Shown: positions 1 to 11,356, counted from the stretch's first letter. The stretch is 64,000 bases of DNA from Listeria grayi DSM 20601 (GCF_000148995.1 NZ_GL538352.1:1195178-1259177); one strand, 5' to 3'. Numbers and translations are program-made. The notes: generated by a model not told the origin, from the sequence alone.

Positions 1-1677
1 GTTCTTAGAATCGCGGATGTCCACAACTGTTTTGACGTGCTCTGGAAGGCTTTGCATCACATCCTGTACAAATACCAAAGAGACCCCTAGTTCGCTAGGA
101 TCTTCGTTGAAAAATTCCATGACTGTGTGATCCAAAATCATTTTTTCATCGGTGATCAACACGACAAAATGCGGTGTGAAATACATTTTTTCATTTTTAT
201 TTGGATTTTCTGTAAGTGCTTGCTTGCGTTCTTTCAAAATCTGGTATAGCGAATTCAGCACTTGATCGCGGGAACGCTCATGATAAACAAACCCGCGTAC
301 GTTGACATCTCTAAGATCCGCATGCGGAAGCCAGCGCATCCATTCCCAATCCTGTTTTTCTTCTTCTGGAAAGATCGTGATAAACTGGACATCATAATAG
401 CTATGGAAAAACGCTGTCTGCATAACGAGCATTTGTAGTTGTTCGATCACAAGGCGTCTAGGTCCGATATAGCCGACTGGTCCATTCATCAAGTCTGTTG
501 CGACGGGAACATTTGGCACAAAATGATATTGTTCTTTCAATCTTCTCGCGTCATCAATAAGGGCATCTTTTTCCTGCGAGAATTGTTCTTCTTTAAAATC
601 GATTTTAAAACTGCTGTCTTCTGTTCCTAGTCCTACGCGAAATGTAAGGAAATCATGATGAAACATTGTTTTTTCATAGATGCGCGGGTCGATCTGAACA
701 GCTTTTGTTTGGATTTCTTCAATGCTCGGATAATGGTAATTCAACGCATAGTTTTGTTTCTCGCTGATTTCATGCAGTTCTTTTGTCTTCGTTTTGAGAT
801 AAGCTTGATACTTTTCTTCTCGTTCTTTTGTATCGACTTTATATTGTTTGCTATTTTTAATAAATGTGGTGAGTGACATGATAACAGTCATGCTGGTCAT
901 GCCTAAGGTCATCAAAATATAGATGCCGCGTGGCTGGAAAATCGATACTAATAATGTGATCGCGATCATCACAAGCGGCGGCAAAATAACTTTAAGCAGA
1001 CCTTCTGTTGGTTTGGTCGGCTTGCTGGCAGGTTTTGCAATCGTCAATTTGTTTTCTGGAGCGCGGTAAATGATCCGCGGCGAGCGGTGGTAGTCCGGGT
1101 AATCCTCTGGCAAAGCATTGTCTGCTGCAAATAAAGGAGCTAACCTGCTTGTCGTTTGACCGCTAGCAGCAATGATAGTGATCGCCTCTTTTTCGATTTG
1201 AAAATGGATACCACCAACATATAATTGATCGCCTGCTTGCAAAACTTTTTTTTGCGTGACGCGTTCAAAGTTATGATAAACTTCTCCTTCATATAAAGTT
1301 AATGTAAAATCAGTCGTTTTTTGATCGCGCAGTAGGACAAAATCAGCGTCCACATCTGATAAGACGATATCACTCGCTTTATCGGAGCCTATGGTGACGC
1401 CAAGCTCTGCCGAAATATCATAGTGTTTCGTTTCTAATTCTTCCAATAGGTGAAAAGTTAGGCCGGGCGCTATCTTGACATCTCGCCCAACTGGCAGCGG
1501 CTGTTCACCTACCTGCCATTGATTTTCTTTCCAACTAACTTCCAGTGCTTCCGTTAGTTCTGGGTAAGTAATGCTGTCCGTAGGTTTGCTTCCAATTGTA
1601 ATGACATCTTCTTGATGTAATTGCTGTTTATGACAAGTCGTTCCATTGCTGATAAGCAGTAAGGCTGTTTGTGTCAT
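1..1677 (-). CDS. essC: EssC, type VII secretion ATPase (N-terminal part, cut by window edge)
   Basis: The frame is open from an ATG at 1677 to the left edge (559 codons). EssC is the membrane FtsK/SpoIIIE-type motor that drives export of WXG100 proteins. Only the front is here: about 200 residues of FHA-like beta-rich sequence, then a close pair of membrane segments at about residues 226-264, then the start of the cytoplasmic region. The Walker ATPase domains lie outside the window. A GGGAG ribosome site precedes the ATG, 14 bases after the essB stop, so it is translated as the last visible gene of the esx operon. Identification rests on topology plus position. Confidence 0.9.
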   Translation of the reverse strand, partial: MTQTALLLISNGTTCHKQQLHQEDVITIGSKPTDSITYPELTEALEVSWKENQWQVGEQPLPVGRDVKIAPGLTFHLLEELETKHYDISAELGVTIGSDKASDIVLSDVDADFVLLRDQKTTDFTLTLYEGEVYHNFERVTQKKVLQAGDQLYVGGIHFQIEKEAITIIAASGQTTSRLAPLFAADNALPEDYPDYHRSPRIIYRAPENKLTIAKPASKPTKPTEGLLKVILPPLVMIAITLLVSIFQPRGIYILMTLGMTSMTVIMSLTTFIKNSKQYKVDTKEREEKYQAYLKTKTKELHEISEKQNYALNYHYPSIEEIQTKAVQIDPRIYEKTMFHHDFLTFRVGLGTEDSSFKIDFKEEQFSQEKDALIDDARRLKEQYHFVPNVPVATDLMNGPVGYIGPRRLVIEQLQMLVMQTAFFHSYYDVQFITIFPEEEKQDWEWMRWLPHADLRDVNVRGFVYHERSRDQVLNSLYQILKERKQALTENPNKNEKMYFTPHFVVLITDEKMILDHTVMEFFNEDPSELGVSLVFVQDVMQSLPEHVKTVVDIRDSKN

Positions 1678-1691
1678 TTTTCTGGTCTCCC

Positions 1692-2861
1692 TTATTTGTT
1701 TTCATCTTTTTTTGTTGTTTCTTCGTCCAATGTCTTTAATTCTTCTTCGATCGCTTTTTGTTTACTTAATTTTTCATTCCCGCTCAATTTACTGTTATTT
1801 TTCACTTGTTCGAGTTGTTTGATCAAGCTGTACATCCGTAAGTCTTTTTGATCCAGTAATTTAGCAATATCATTGGACTTAGCAAAATCACCGCGTCCAT
1901 TATAGATCCAATAAAGTAGCGTTTGTGGATCAGATTTCAGACTGATGCTGCGCATGATATTTTCTTTTCGTTTATCATCCAACTTTTCACCTTGTAGATA
2001 GGCATAAGCTAATTCATATTGTGTTGTTTTCGGCATTTTTTCCGGATTTACTTTTTCTAAGTCGGAAATCACTTTATCATAATCTGTCTTTAAGAAATTT
2101 TCATTGGCAGTAAGCAGCGTTGTTTGATAAGGGATCTTCACAAAAGCAAAATAAAGCAGTGGCACCGCAAGCAGGACTGCTGCGATAATGAAACCGATCG
2201 CCAAGCCCTTGAAGGTTTTGAAATTCTTCTTGGGAACAAGCAACATATTTTTAGCCACTGTTTTCAACTCAGCTTGGTAAAGTTCTTCCAAAAGTGTCAT
2301 CAATTCTCGGATGCTCTTCGTTTCAGTGACCTTTTTTTCAAAACTTGTTGCCCGGGCATTATGCAGCGACCCGGAATAGAGGTTTTCAAAACTATATTTC
2401 TTCGAGAACATCGCGATAACCAAACAACGATATTGCTTAAATAAGGTTTCTTCATTCATTTCATAAGGTGGTAGAATCCGCTTGATACCACGATGCACGA
2501 TCAGTGGATTTAAATTCAAATCAAAAACGATATTATCCGGATGTAAGAAAAAAGTGTAACGTGTGCTTAGAAAAGCGGCTAAACTCCCTACATTATGTAG
2601 CGCCCGTAATTTGTCTTTTCGTTCCATTCGTTCGATTTCAGCGAATGAATACGTATTTTTGTCGATTTCATAGTGAAATATATAACTGTCGTTCTCGTGC
2701 AAGATTTCCACTGGCGCCATCTTTTCGTTTGGTTGTTTCAGTAGTTCCAGTTCATCCATCGCTTTGACCTTTGTTCGTGACTCCGCAAAGGTCACAGACC
2801 ATTGCGTGTCTTCATACGTAAATTCATAACCTGTTCCATCCATCTCAATTGTTCGTGTCAT
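1692..2861 (-). CDS. essB: EssB, type VII secretion membrane protein
   Basis: 389 residues. EssB (YukC family) is a membrane component of the type VII apparatus. The N-terminal ~210 residues form the pseudokinase-like cytoplasmic domain. One transmembrane segment lies at about residues 217-243, followed by a charged, helical C-terminal domain whose tail is Lys/Glu-rich. It sits between esaB and essC with short gaps, which is the conserved order in Firmicutes. No catalytic kinase motif is visible, as expected for the family. Confidence 0.92.
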   Translation of the reverse strand: MTRTIEMDGTGYEFTYEDTQWSVTFAESRTKVKAMDELELLKQPNEKMAPVEILHENDSYIFHYEIDKNTYSFAEIERMERKDKLRALHNVGSLAAFLSTRYTFFLHPDNIVFDLNLNPLIVHRGIKRILPPYEMNEETLFKQYRCLVIAMFSKKYSFENLYSGSLHNARATSFEKKVTETKSIRELMTLLEELYQAELKTVAKNMLLVPKKNFKTFKGLAIGFIIAAVLLAVPLLYFAFVKIPYQTTLLTANENFLKTDYDKVISDLEKVNPEKMPKTTQYELAYAYLQGEKLDDKRKENIMRSISLKSDPQTLLYWIYNGRGDFAKSNDIAKLLDQKDLRMYSLIKQLEQVKNNSKLSGNEKLSKQKAIEEELKTLDEETTKKDENK

Positions 2862-2877
2862 TTTGTTAGACCCCTTT

Positions 2878-3129
2878 TTATAAAATTTCTAAGATGTCGC
2901 CATTCGCAATCGGATAATCCGTTAATTTATCATTATCACTTAACAAAATGGCTTTATTTGTTACTTTGATACTGCATTTGGAGATATCTTGATAGTCTAG
3001 TTTGAGCGTGTCTGCTAAATTAACGATCAATGCTTTAACAGGTTGATGAACCGGGATACGCAGATCATGATTCCCGGCTCCCCAACGGCTGAAATCGATC
3101 GTTACATTAATATGAGTCTGGGCTGCCAT
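2878..3129 (-). CDS. esaB: EsaB, ubiquitin-like type VII secretion protein
   Basis: 83 residues, the size of the YukD/EsaB family, a small cytoplasmic ubiquitin-fold protein of type VII loci. The sequence starts with a beta-strand-like ITIDF-type segment and ends in a GDILEIL strand typical of the fold. It lies 16 bases before essB and 17 bases after essA. Assignment is from size, fold pattern and operon position. Confidence 0.88.
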   Translation of the reverse strand: MAAQTHINVTIDFSRWGAGNHDLRIPVHQPVKALIVNLADTLKLDYQDISKCSIKVTNKAILLSDNDKLTDYPIANGDILEIL

Positions 3130-3146
3130 GTCATTTCCTCCTCTTT

Positions 3147-3644
3147 CTATTCAAAAACATTACGGCAAGCGGCATAAATACCGGCGATTATGGCAACAAG
3201 CGTCCCAATGACGATTCCACCGACTGTTTTATTTTTTTCGTTTTTCAATTCATCACTGTGCGCCTCATCTTCTGTTGGCATCGTTTGTTTGTGGTTGAAT
3301 ACTTGTGTTTTGTAGGCAGCTGCAGTATTTTCTGTCTTGGATGTTCCTGTAAAAAGTGTTTTCTGCCACTTTTCCAATCTTTCCCTTTCTGCTTTCCGCT
3401 CTGCTGCAAGCTGCTTATTCATTTTCGCTGTAAATAGTGGAATGCCTGTTTCGTCTAACACTGTTTCTGATTGTTCTTCTTTTTTCTTTTTTTTCTCTGT
3501 CTCGCTCATTTGCAAACGGTCCGTTTTGATATCCATTTGTCCATCGTTATCCAAGTATCCGTCCGTCTGTGCGAAGGCGATGCTCGGAATAGACAGACTC
3601 AACCAGAAAACAGCCAGTACTGCTGCTAGTTTAGAGATCATCAT
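3147..3644 (-). CDS. essA: EssA, type VII secretion membrane protein
   Basis: 165 residues. There is an N-terminal signal-like segment (residues 1-26, hydrophobic core then an AFA-type cleavage region), a highly charged Lys/Glu-rich middle, and a C-terminal membrane segment at about residues 141-160. That is the EssA layout. The start overlaps the end of esaA by 14 bases, indicating translational coupling. Two adjacent ATG codons (3644 and 3641) could serve as start. Confidence 0.88.
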   Translation of the reverse strand: MMISKLAAVLAVFWLSLSIPSIAFAQTDGYLDNDGQMDIKTDRLQMSETEKKKKKEEQSETVLDETGIPLFTAKMNKQLAAERKAERERLEKWQKTLFTGTSKTENTAAAYKTQVFNHKQTMPTEDEAHSDELKNEKNKTVGGIVIGTLVAIIAGIYAACRNVFE

Positions 3645-6600
3645 CTAACACCTCGGTTTCCTGTTTGATCCCTTTTCGCCATACAAACAGATTCAATGTG
3701 GTAAAGACGGCTGTCACTCCAATAAGTGCATAAATAAGCACTGTGAAATTCGGCTGCGCGCCAAAGACGTCTCCCAAGAGTTTTTCCACATATTGAAGTG
3801 GCGAGAGGTTTCTTATTTTGGCAAAGATAGATTCAGGATCTACTTTCATGCCGACAGCGTCCGTCAAGAACAAATAGCTGCTGATGACTGCCAAAATAAT
3901 GAACATCCCGAGCATTTGCAGCTGCCGCAATAAATACGTGAATACAGTCACCAGTGTCAGCATGATCAATATGGAGATCCCTAACCATAAGAATATCCCT
4001 ATTTCTTCAATATGAAATAATTTACCTGTGATCAAACCAACTGTCAGTCCCTCAGCAATTGCGATCCCCACTGCCATGAATGTGATTGGCAAGTTCCGCA
4101 TGGCGAGTGAGATTTCTGCCAAGAAAATATCTTGTCCCAAACGTTGCTTCTCTTGATAGGCAATGACATAGCTGGTAAAAAGTGCGATGATGATAAAGAT
4201 GACTACCGTATAATAAGGCGTCGTTTTATCGCCTGCTAGAATGGTACCGGCATTTACTTTTTTTACCGGATTGCTTAAAAAGTCATATAACTTCTCATTC
4301 TGGCGTTCCCCCACTCGACTATTGCTCATCACATTAGAGAAGTTCTTTTGAAACGTCTGGTCAGATTGTAGTTTTTCGCCTAGTTTTTTGTTTAGGCCCG
4401 CTGCTTCCCCAATCAACGCCTTACCACTGGATTGGATCGCTTTTGCTTCTTTATCGATCGCATCGAAAGTTTTATAAACACCGTCTGCCGAATCCATACT
4501 TCCTTTAGCGCCTTCTGCCAGTAATTCACTGCGCATGAGCAAGTCGCTGAAATTGGTGCCCAGCTCCATAACTGCTTGTTTTTCTTCTCCGGAATGCTTT
4601 ACTACTGTAGCATTATGATCCACGAGTTCCATACTCTTTTCACGCCATGCTTCCAATTCTGCCAACATTTTTGCTAAATTATCATTTTGCGCTCCTGCTT
4701 CATTGACTGCTTGTTTTAATCTCGGCGTCAGATCTGCTGACCGGTTGTCGGCATCGAGCATAGCGCTCTGATAATCCTTGATTCGATTCTCAAATACTTG
4801 GACGCGCGCCGCATATTCTTTTGTGATTTTATCGGAAGAAACGTAAATCAATTTGTCGATCACATCTTCATTATTGAATATATAATCATAAGAACCTGAT
4901 TTGGCCACTTCATCTAAACGCCAGTGATAATCGTTCAGATCGGGTAATGTAGAATTATCAGCTGGGTTCAAACCGTAGTAAAGCTGGTAAAGAACATTCA
5001 GCTGTTCATAATCCCGCAACGTTTTGTAAAATGCTTTGCCTATAACTTGTGTACTTGCAAACGGTATAGCCTCCGTATCGATGGGGACAGCTGGAATCTC
5101 TGCTACGATCGGTGCTGGTGGCGTAGGGTCAGGTGTATCGCCTTCCTCGCCATTTTCATCTGGGGCAGGTTGCTCTTCACCGTTATTGTCTGGATTATCG
5201 TTTTTTTGATCATCAGTCTGTTTCTCATTTTCAGGAGTAGACGGATCGGGGTCAGGATCGGGATCAGGTTCCGGCTGTTGGACTTCTGCTTTTTGCTGAT
5301 ACATGACATTCCAATCTAAAGCGCCTAAAAGCGGTGCTTTGCTATCCTCACCCTGAAGATGCACATTCGCCTTTATTGCTACTTTTATAGGCTCTGAATG
5401 GGCAGGAAGTGTAAATTTCATTCCATTTGTCCTCGCTGAACCATAGTCATAGGATTCAGGTTCCGAAACAGCAATCGGATCATTATTATCATCTACTAGC
5501 GTAATCTGATCAAACTGAAAACCATCAGCAAGCGTCAGATAAAAAGTCGTCTCAAATTCACTAGCTGGTATCGTTGTCCTGCTACTTTTTACTTCTTTTC
5601 CACTTCTCCACTCGGCAGCCACTTTGTCTATTGCTTCTTGAAGAGGTAATTGTGATGCGTTGGGATAGAAATCGTCTGGGAACATACTGTGATTTTCATT
5701 GTAAAACCGCTTGGAAAGCAATATGATATTTTCATATTTGCTTTCATTTAGTCCCAGATCCTGCAGGTCTTCTGGTTTAAATGTCGGCAGCCGTTGGATA
5801 AGGCTGGCCATTTTCTTTTTAAAGCCTTCATTGATGTCTCCCTTGGTCAATTCATTCAAGTGATACTGCTGCGGTTCCGCTCCTTCCCCTTGCAGAATGC
5901 GCTTTAGATCTTCGCTGACTGCTTTATTCAGATCACTATCGAGCGTAGCGAGCAGTTCCTTATCCAATGCCGTGATGCGGCCGTTTGTATCTTTGATGTA
6001 GTTTTGCAATGATTGCGTTTGCGACAATAGCGAGTTATTGCTACCAATGATCTGAAATTCTGTATATAGATATTGATTTGCCTGCTTTAAAGCCGCTGTT
6101 TCGTTTATTATTGAATCCGCAGAAAGAGACTGATCAAAAGTGTCCAAACTCTTGGTCAATAGATCACTGGAAGGCATATTTTTCACCTGTAGATCGGCAG
6201 CTGACTGTAGCTGATCATTATATACGCTGTTTGCCTTGCTTCCTTCTTGCAGCGTTTTTTGATAACCGGTCAACAGTTCTTGAAACCCTTTGAAACTCTC
6301 TTTTGATGTCCCGGTATAATCTTGGACGGTTTTGAATTGTTTTGTATAGTTGGAAATAGGTGCATTGACATTATTTTGGAAGTGGTTATTATATTCCTTT
6401 TCTTTCGCAACCACTTCTTTGATATTATCTTGCGCCTCTTGTAAATTTGTTAAAATGCTGGCAAAATAAACATCGATCACGCGCTTATTCATGTCTTCCA
6501 GAATACCGCTGGCTGTTTTTTCCGCTTCGATCTTTAAATCATTGTTCCCGAAATCGTTCACCTTGTAATTGACGGTTATTTTCTCTGGGTCTTTTGAAGT

Positions 6601-6951
6601 CAGCGAAATCGCTTTTTTAGAAAAATCATTCGGAATCACGATTTCCATATTATAAATATTCCGCTTCAATCCACTTTCACCGACACCTCGGCTAACAACA
6701 AACCATTCGTGCTCCGTATCTTTCTCAATACTTTTAACGAATTTTTCACCGAAATTCAGGTTTTTCCCATTGAAGTTGCTTCCTTGGTCTTCATTTACAA
6801 GCGCAATCGTCATTTTATGTACATTTTTTTGTTTGTCTTCCGGAGTATCCTTCTTGGTCACTTTTTGATTGAACCCTAGATAAGACACTCCAATCGCAAG
6901 TAGAACTGCCAATAGAATGAACAGTAAAATACGCCAGTTAATTTTTTTCAT
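3631..6951 (-). CDS. esaA: EsaA, large type VII secretion membrane protein (YueB-like)
   Basis: 1106 residues. It has an N-terminal membrane segment at about residues 8-27, a very long extracytoplasmic region, and about five to six membrane segments from residue ~915 to the end: the EsaA/YueB/Pip topology. Homologues in Bacillus and Lactococcus also serve as phage receptors. The extracellular part carries an acidic, proline-rich low-complexity stretch at about residues 557-617 (a run of Pro-Asp repeats, then Glu/Asp/Pro), likely a flexible stalk and length-variable between strains. It follows esxA after a hairpin that may reduce readthrough. Confidence 0.93.
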   Translation of the reverse strand: MKKINWRILLFILLAVLLAIGVSYLGFNQKVTKKDTPEDKQKNVHKMTIALVNEDQGSNFNGKNLNFGEKFVKSIEKDTEHEWFVVSRGVGESGLKRNIYNMEIVIPNDFSKKAISLTSKDPEKITVNYKVNDFGNNDLKIEAEKTASGILEDMNKRVIDVYFASILTNLQEAQDNIKEVVAKEKEYNNHFQNNVNAPISNYTKQFKTVQDYTGTSKESFKGFQELLTGYQKTLQEGSKANSVYNDQLQSAADLQVKNMPSSDLLTKSLDTFDQSLSADSIINETAALKQANQYLYTEFQIIGSNNSLLSQTQSLQNYIKDTNGRITALDKELLATLDSDLNKAVSEDLKRILQGEGAEPQQYHLNELTKGDINEGFKKKMASLIQRLPTFKPEDLQDLGLNESKYENIILLSKRFYNENHSMFPDDFYPNASQLPLQEAIDKVAAEWRSGKEVKSSRTTIPASEFETTFYLTLADGFQFDQITLVDDNNDPIAVSEPESYDYGSARTNGMKFTLPAHSEPIKVAIKANVHLQGEDSKAPLLGALDWNVMYQQKAEVQQPEPDPDPDPDPSTPENEKQTDDQKNDNPDNNGEEQPAPDENGEEGDTPDPTPPAPIVAEIPAVPIDTEAIPFASTQVIGKAFYKTLRDYEQLNVLYQLYYGLNPADNSTLPDLNDYHWRLDEVAKSGSYDYIFNNEDVIDKLIYVSSDKITKEYAARVQVFENRIKDYQSAMLDADNRSADLTPRLKQAVNEAGAQNDNLAKMLAELEAWREKSMELVDHNATVVKHSGEEKQAVMELGTNFSDLLMRSELLAEGAKGSMDSADGVYKTFDAIDKEAKAIQSSGKALIGEAAGLNKKLGEKLQSDQTFQKNFSNVMSNSRVGERQNEKLYDFLSNPVKKVNAGTILAGDKTTPYYTVVIFIIIALFTSYVIAYQEKQRLGQDIFLAEISLAMRNLPITFMAVGIAIAEGLTVGLITGKLFHIEEIGIFLWLGISILIMLTLVTVFTYLLRQLQMLGMFIILAVISSYLFLTDAVGMKVDPESIFAKIRNLSPLQYVEKLLGDVFGAQPNFTVLIYALIGVTAVFTTLNLFVWRKGIKQETEVLDDDL

Positions 6952-7000
6952 TGATTAAATCCACTCCCGTTAGTTTTGCGCATGCTGTGTGATTTCTTTT

Positions 7001-7033
7001 TTCAGAAAAAGCCATGCAGACAACTGCACGGCT
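7001..7033 (-). terminator. hairpin between esxA and esaA (partial terminator)
   Basis: On the minus strand a 10-pair stem (arms 7024-7033 and 7010-7019, four-base loop, one G-U pair) is followed by five T residues. It lies after the esxA stop and before the esaA start. It probably lets esxA be expressed above the rest of the operon. Confidence 0.65.
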
Positions 7034-7060
7034 CTACGACATTTTTTCAAAATCGATTTA

Positions 7061-7357
7061 TTAGTTAAGGCCAAAATTTTGCGATAATTCTCTGTCGTGA
7101 TTTTCGACAGAAGTCGCTGTTTTTTCTAATTGATTTTGAATAGCATCCAATAAATCGGAAAATTGAACTACTTTTGGTTTTAGTTGATTAAATTGATCAT
7201 CGAAACGAGCAAATGCTTGCCCTTCCCATTCACTGCGTAGTTGCTCTTGCAAATTCTTCAAATTGTTTAAGATTTGATCGATCTCACGTGCACTGTGCCC
7301 GTATTTTTTAGCGCGGTCACGCAACTCTGCAGGCGTCATTCTGATTTGTCCAGCCAT
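7061..7357 (-). CDS. esxA: EsxA, WXG100 secreted protein
   Basis: 98 residues, the usual WXG100 length. A Trp-Glu-Gly turn sits mid-protein between two predicted helices (within SEWEGQAF), which is the family signature. It is the export substrate of the type VII machine and is normally a dimer. It is the first gene of the minus-strand esx operon, with a strong AAGGAGAGA ribosome site. The C-terminal tail has no obvious YxxxD/E export motif, so the signal may be in a variant form or supplied by a partner. Confidence 0.95.
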   Translation of the reverse strand: MAGQIRMTPAELRDRAKKYGHSAREIDQILNNLKNLQEQLRSEWEGQAFARFDDQFNQLKPKVVQFSDLLDAIQNQLEKTATSVENHDRELSQNFGLN

Positions 7358-7409
7358 CTCGTATCTCTCCTTAGTATGTAGATATATTTGTGTTTAGTGA
7401 CACAAGTCC

Positions 7410-7465
7410 ATTTTAGCATACCCACTTTTCTGATAATACGAACAAATTCCGAACATTTTACGAAC
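7410..7465 (-). promoter_or_regulatory. esxA promoter with three phased CGAAC repeats
   Basis: On the minus strand an extended -10 (TGCTAAAAT, hexamer at 7410-7415) precedes esxA, but the -35 position is poor. Just upstream are three CGAAC units on the plus strand, at 7439, 7450 and 7461, exactly 11 bases apart. This suggests an activator that binds one DNA face next to a weak promoter. Inference from pattern only. Confidence 0.45.
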
Positions 7466-7502
7466 GTTTTATGGCGATATTGACACGAAATGTCGTATTT
7501 AT

Positions 7503-7533
7503 TAAAAAGAGGCGCAGCAAATGCTACGCCTCT
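7503..7533 (-). terminator. rho-independent terminator overlapping the EIIC remnant stop
   Basis: A stem of GAGGCG...CGCCTC type with an ATTT loop is flanked by T runs on both strands. On the minus strand all ten pairs form, with one G-U pair. It is the terminator of the former PTS gene whose tail remains next to it. Confidence 0.7.
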
Positions 7534-7700
7534 TTTTTCTCTTGTTCCGCCATCTGAGCATTCACTCGTTCGCTTATTTTCATAAATGGTAGATAAATGA
7601 ACGCACCCATGAAAATCAATAATGCCTGCAAAACGACCGTACGCCAGTCTCCGGCATTGATCATGGTTTCATCACTACAGCGTGACTCACCCAGCCGGTT
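7524..7700 (-). pseudogene. C-terminal remnant of a PTS EIIC (lactose/cellobiose family)
   Basis: The last ~46 codons (from about 7664 to the stop at 7524) read INAGDWRTVVLQ... then a membrane segment with IYLPFMK and a charged tail. This is the standard end of cellobiose-type EIIC proteins; compare GFDWRSIIVQ...LYMPFFK at the end of the intact EIIC at 17795-19135. Upstream of this stretch there is no EIIC-like sequence, only the metG terminator. The rest of the gene has been lost. It keeps its own terminator. Confidence 0.6.
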
Positions 7701-7749
7701 GCTGTCCCAAACCACCTCTTCGAATTGCATCAAAACAACAAAAAAACTT

Positions 7750-7789
7750 GATCTTCTGGATAATGTCCGCAAGATCAAGTTTCTTCTTT
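7750..7789 (-). terminator. metG terminator
   Basis: Immediately after the metG stop the minus strand has AACTTGATCTT, a 15-base loop, and AAGATCAAGTT followed by a T run. It is an 11-pair perfect stem. Confidence 0.85.
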
Positions 7790-9826
<2,037 letters not shown>

Positions 9827-9889
9827 CTATTATATCATTTTTCTATCAGAACGAAATAAGTCCCGCCCAAAAAAATCGATTAAATTTGA

Positions 9890-10747
9890 CTATTGTTTGG
9901 TTATTCCAATCATGATTCCGCCGGCGACCACTAAAATAACGCCGAAAATCACAAAGGAGATCTCTTTTTTCGTTTTCTTTTCGCCAAGCAGAATAATTCC
10001 ACCTAATGTAGAGATAACGACACCAAGCTGCGAAAGCGAGAATCCAGTCGCTACACCGACCAATCGATTTGCATAGAGCATCGCGGCATTACCGGCTGCC
10101 CAGATAAACCCGGGAAGCATCAGCCACGCTGTTTTTCCTGTAAAGCGCTTTTCTACTCCTTTTTGCGTCATCAAAAGCGCACCGATCACCATTCCGACTG
10201 CTTGTGGCAAAATCGCATCCCAGCCATTGATATGAAAGCCTTGGATAATCACGACATAACTGATATAGCCAAGCGACGAAATCGCAAGTACGAAGAGCCC
10301 TTTGCTTAGCTGATCAGCGCCATCCTCTTTTTTCTCCGCATAAGAGGTCAAAAATATGCCGATGATAAGCAGTGCTAATGCTGTAAAACCAAGCACGACT
10401 TGCATGGTCTCGCTCCATTCATGGAAAAGAATGACTCCGCATAACGTTGTTCCTACTAACTGCATCCCCGTCGAGATCGGCATTGCTTTGGAAACGCCGA
10501 TCAATTTGAATGACTGCAGTTGAAATAACTGCCCCACAGCCCAAAAACACCCTGTTAAAAAACCGATCACCAATGTCCCTACAGAAAAAGACGGCGCAGT
10601 AAATCCCAGTGCTATCAGCGCAAAAAGCAGCGCACCCATCGTTATTCCCATCGTCTGCTGCCTTGTCGTCCCGCCTATCTTAGTGATGACGATCGGCATA
10701 CAGCCCCATAATAAAGCTGGTATAAGCGCAATCATGATTGTCAACAT
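9890..10747 (-). CDS. glcU: GlcU-type glucose uptake protein, copy 1
   Basis: 285 residues with about ten membrane segments. It belongs to the GRP/DMT-like glucose:H+ symporter family (GlcU of Bacillus). I place the start at the ATG at 10747, which has GGAGGA six to nine bases before it; the upstream ATG would add 11 polar residues without a ribosome site. Conserved features include [16 protein letters not shown] and GFSLSQLGVVIS. A close paralogue lies at 13772-14626, and the two flank the adhC-fghA genes. The family gives PTS-independent sugar uptake. Confidence 0.88.
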   Translation of the reverse strand: MLTIMIALIPALLWGCMPIVITKIGGTTRQQTMGITMGALLFALIALGFTAPSFSVGTLVIGFLTGCFWAVGQLFQLQSFKLIGVSKAMPISTGMQLVGTTLCGVILFHEWSETMQVVLGFTALALLIIGIFLTSYAEKKEDGADQLSKGLFVLAISSLGYISYVVIIQGFHINGWDAILPQAVGMVIGALLMTQKGVEKRFTGKTAWLMLPGFIWAAGNAAMLYANRLVGVATGFSLSQLGVVISTLGGIILLGEKKTKKEISFVIFGVILVVAGGIMIGITKQ

Positions 10748-10868
10748 ATTTCCTCCTCCAGTTTTAGTTGCTTCGTTCATTATAACTTAAATTATTTTCT
10801 GAAAAAAGAGATAGTAAAAAGAACTACTTTTATAGTAAAATGAAATAAAATTAGAAAGGGGATTAAAA

Positions 10869-11297
10869 ATGGGATTTTTAGAAGCTTATAAAGCGTATTG
10901 GAAAAATTACGTGAACTTTTCCGGACGTGCATCTGTATCCGAATATTGGTTTGCCGCACTATGGAATATATTGATTTTAGGCGTTTTATATACAATCATT
11001 ACCATTGTTTCTGTCTTTACTTTTGCTAGCGTGGCTGCCATCAATGATCAAGCGTCCTTTATCGGCGCCATTCCACTGATGTTGCTTTCATTAGTCACGA
11101 CATTGTACAGCCTTGCCTGTATCATTCCATCACTCAGCTTAACGATCCGTCGCTTGCACGATTCAAACAAAAGTGGCTGGATGATCTTGCTTGGTTTGAT
11201 ACCAATGGTCGGCGGGATCATTCTTATTGTATTTATGTGTCTTCCTAGTGAAAATGGACGTGTGTATACGCATCAAGATAATGAGTTTGATATTTGA
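10869..11297 (+). CDS. DUF805 membrane protein
   Basis: 142 residues. The DUF805 hallmark is clear: a start like FLEAYKAYWKNYVNFSGRAS, three to four membrane segments, and the RRLHDSNKSGW motif at about residue 96. Function is unknown; family members are inner-membrane proteins found singly in many bacteria. AAAGGGG precedes the ATG. It ends in its own terminator. Confidence 0.88.
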   Translation: MGFLEAYKAYWKNYVNFSGRASVSEYWFAALWNILILGVLYTIITIVSVFTFASVAAINDQASFIGAIPLMLLSLVTTLYSLACIIPSLSLTIRRLHDSNKSGWMILLGLIPMVGGIILIVFMCLPSENGRVYTHQDNEFDI

Positions 11298-11302
11298 GCA
11301 AC

Positions 11303-11356
11303 AAGAATAAAAACCTTTTTGGTATAAAGCCAGAAAAAGTTTTTATTCTTTTTTGA
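11303..11356 (+). terminator. terminator after DUF805 gene
   Basis: Arms AAGAATAAAAAC (11303-11314) and GTTTTTATTCTT (11339-11350) with a ~24-base loop that can pair further, then a T run. Confidence 0.7.

Noticed and set aside
1-7357. LXG toxin or immunity genes in the type VII locus
   Set aside because: None lies in the visible part; such genes usually follow essC, which is beyond the left edge.
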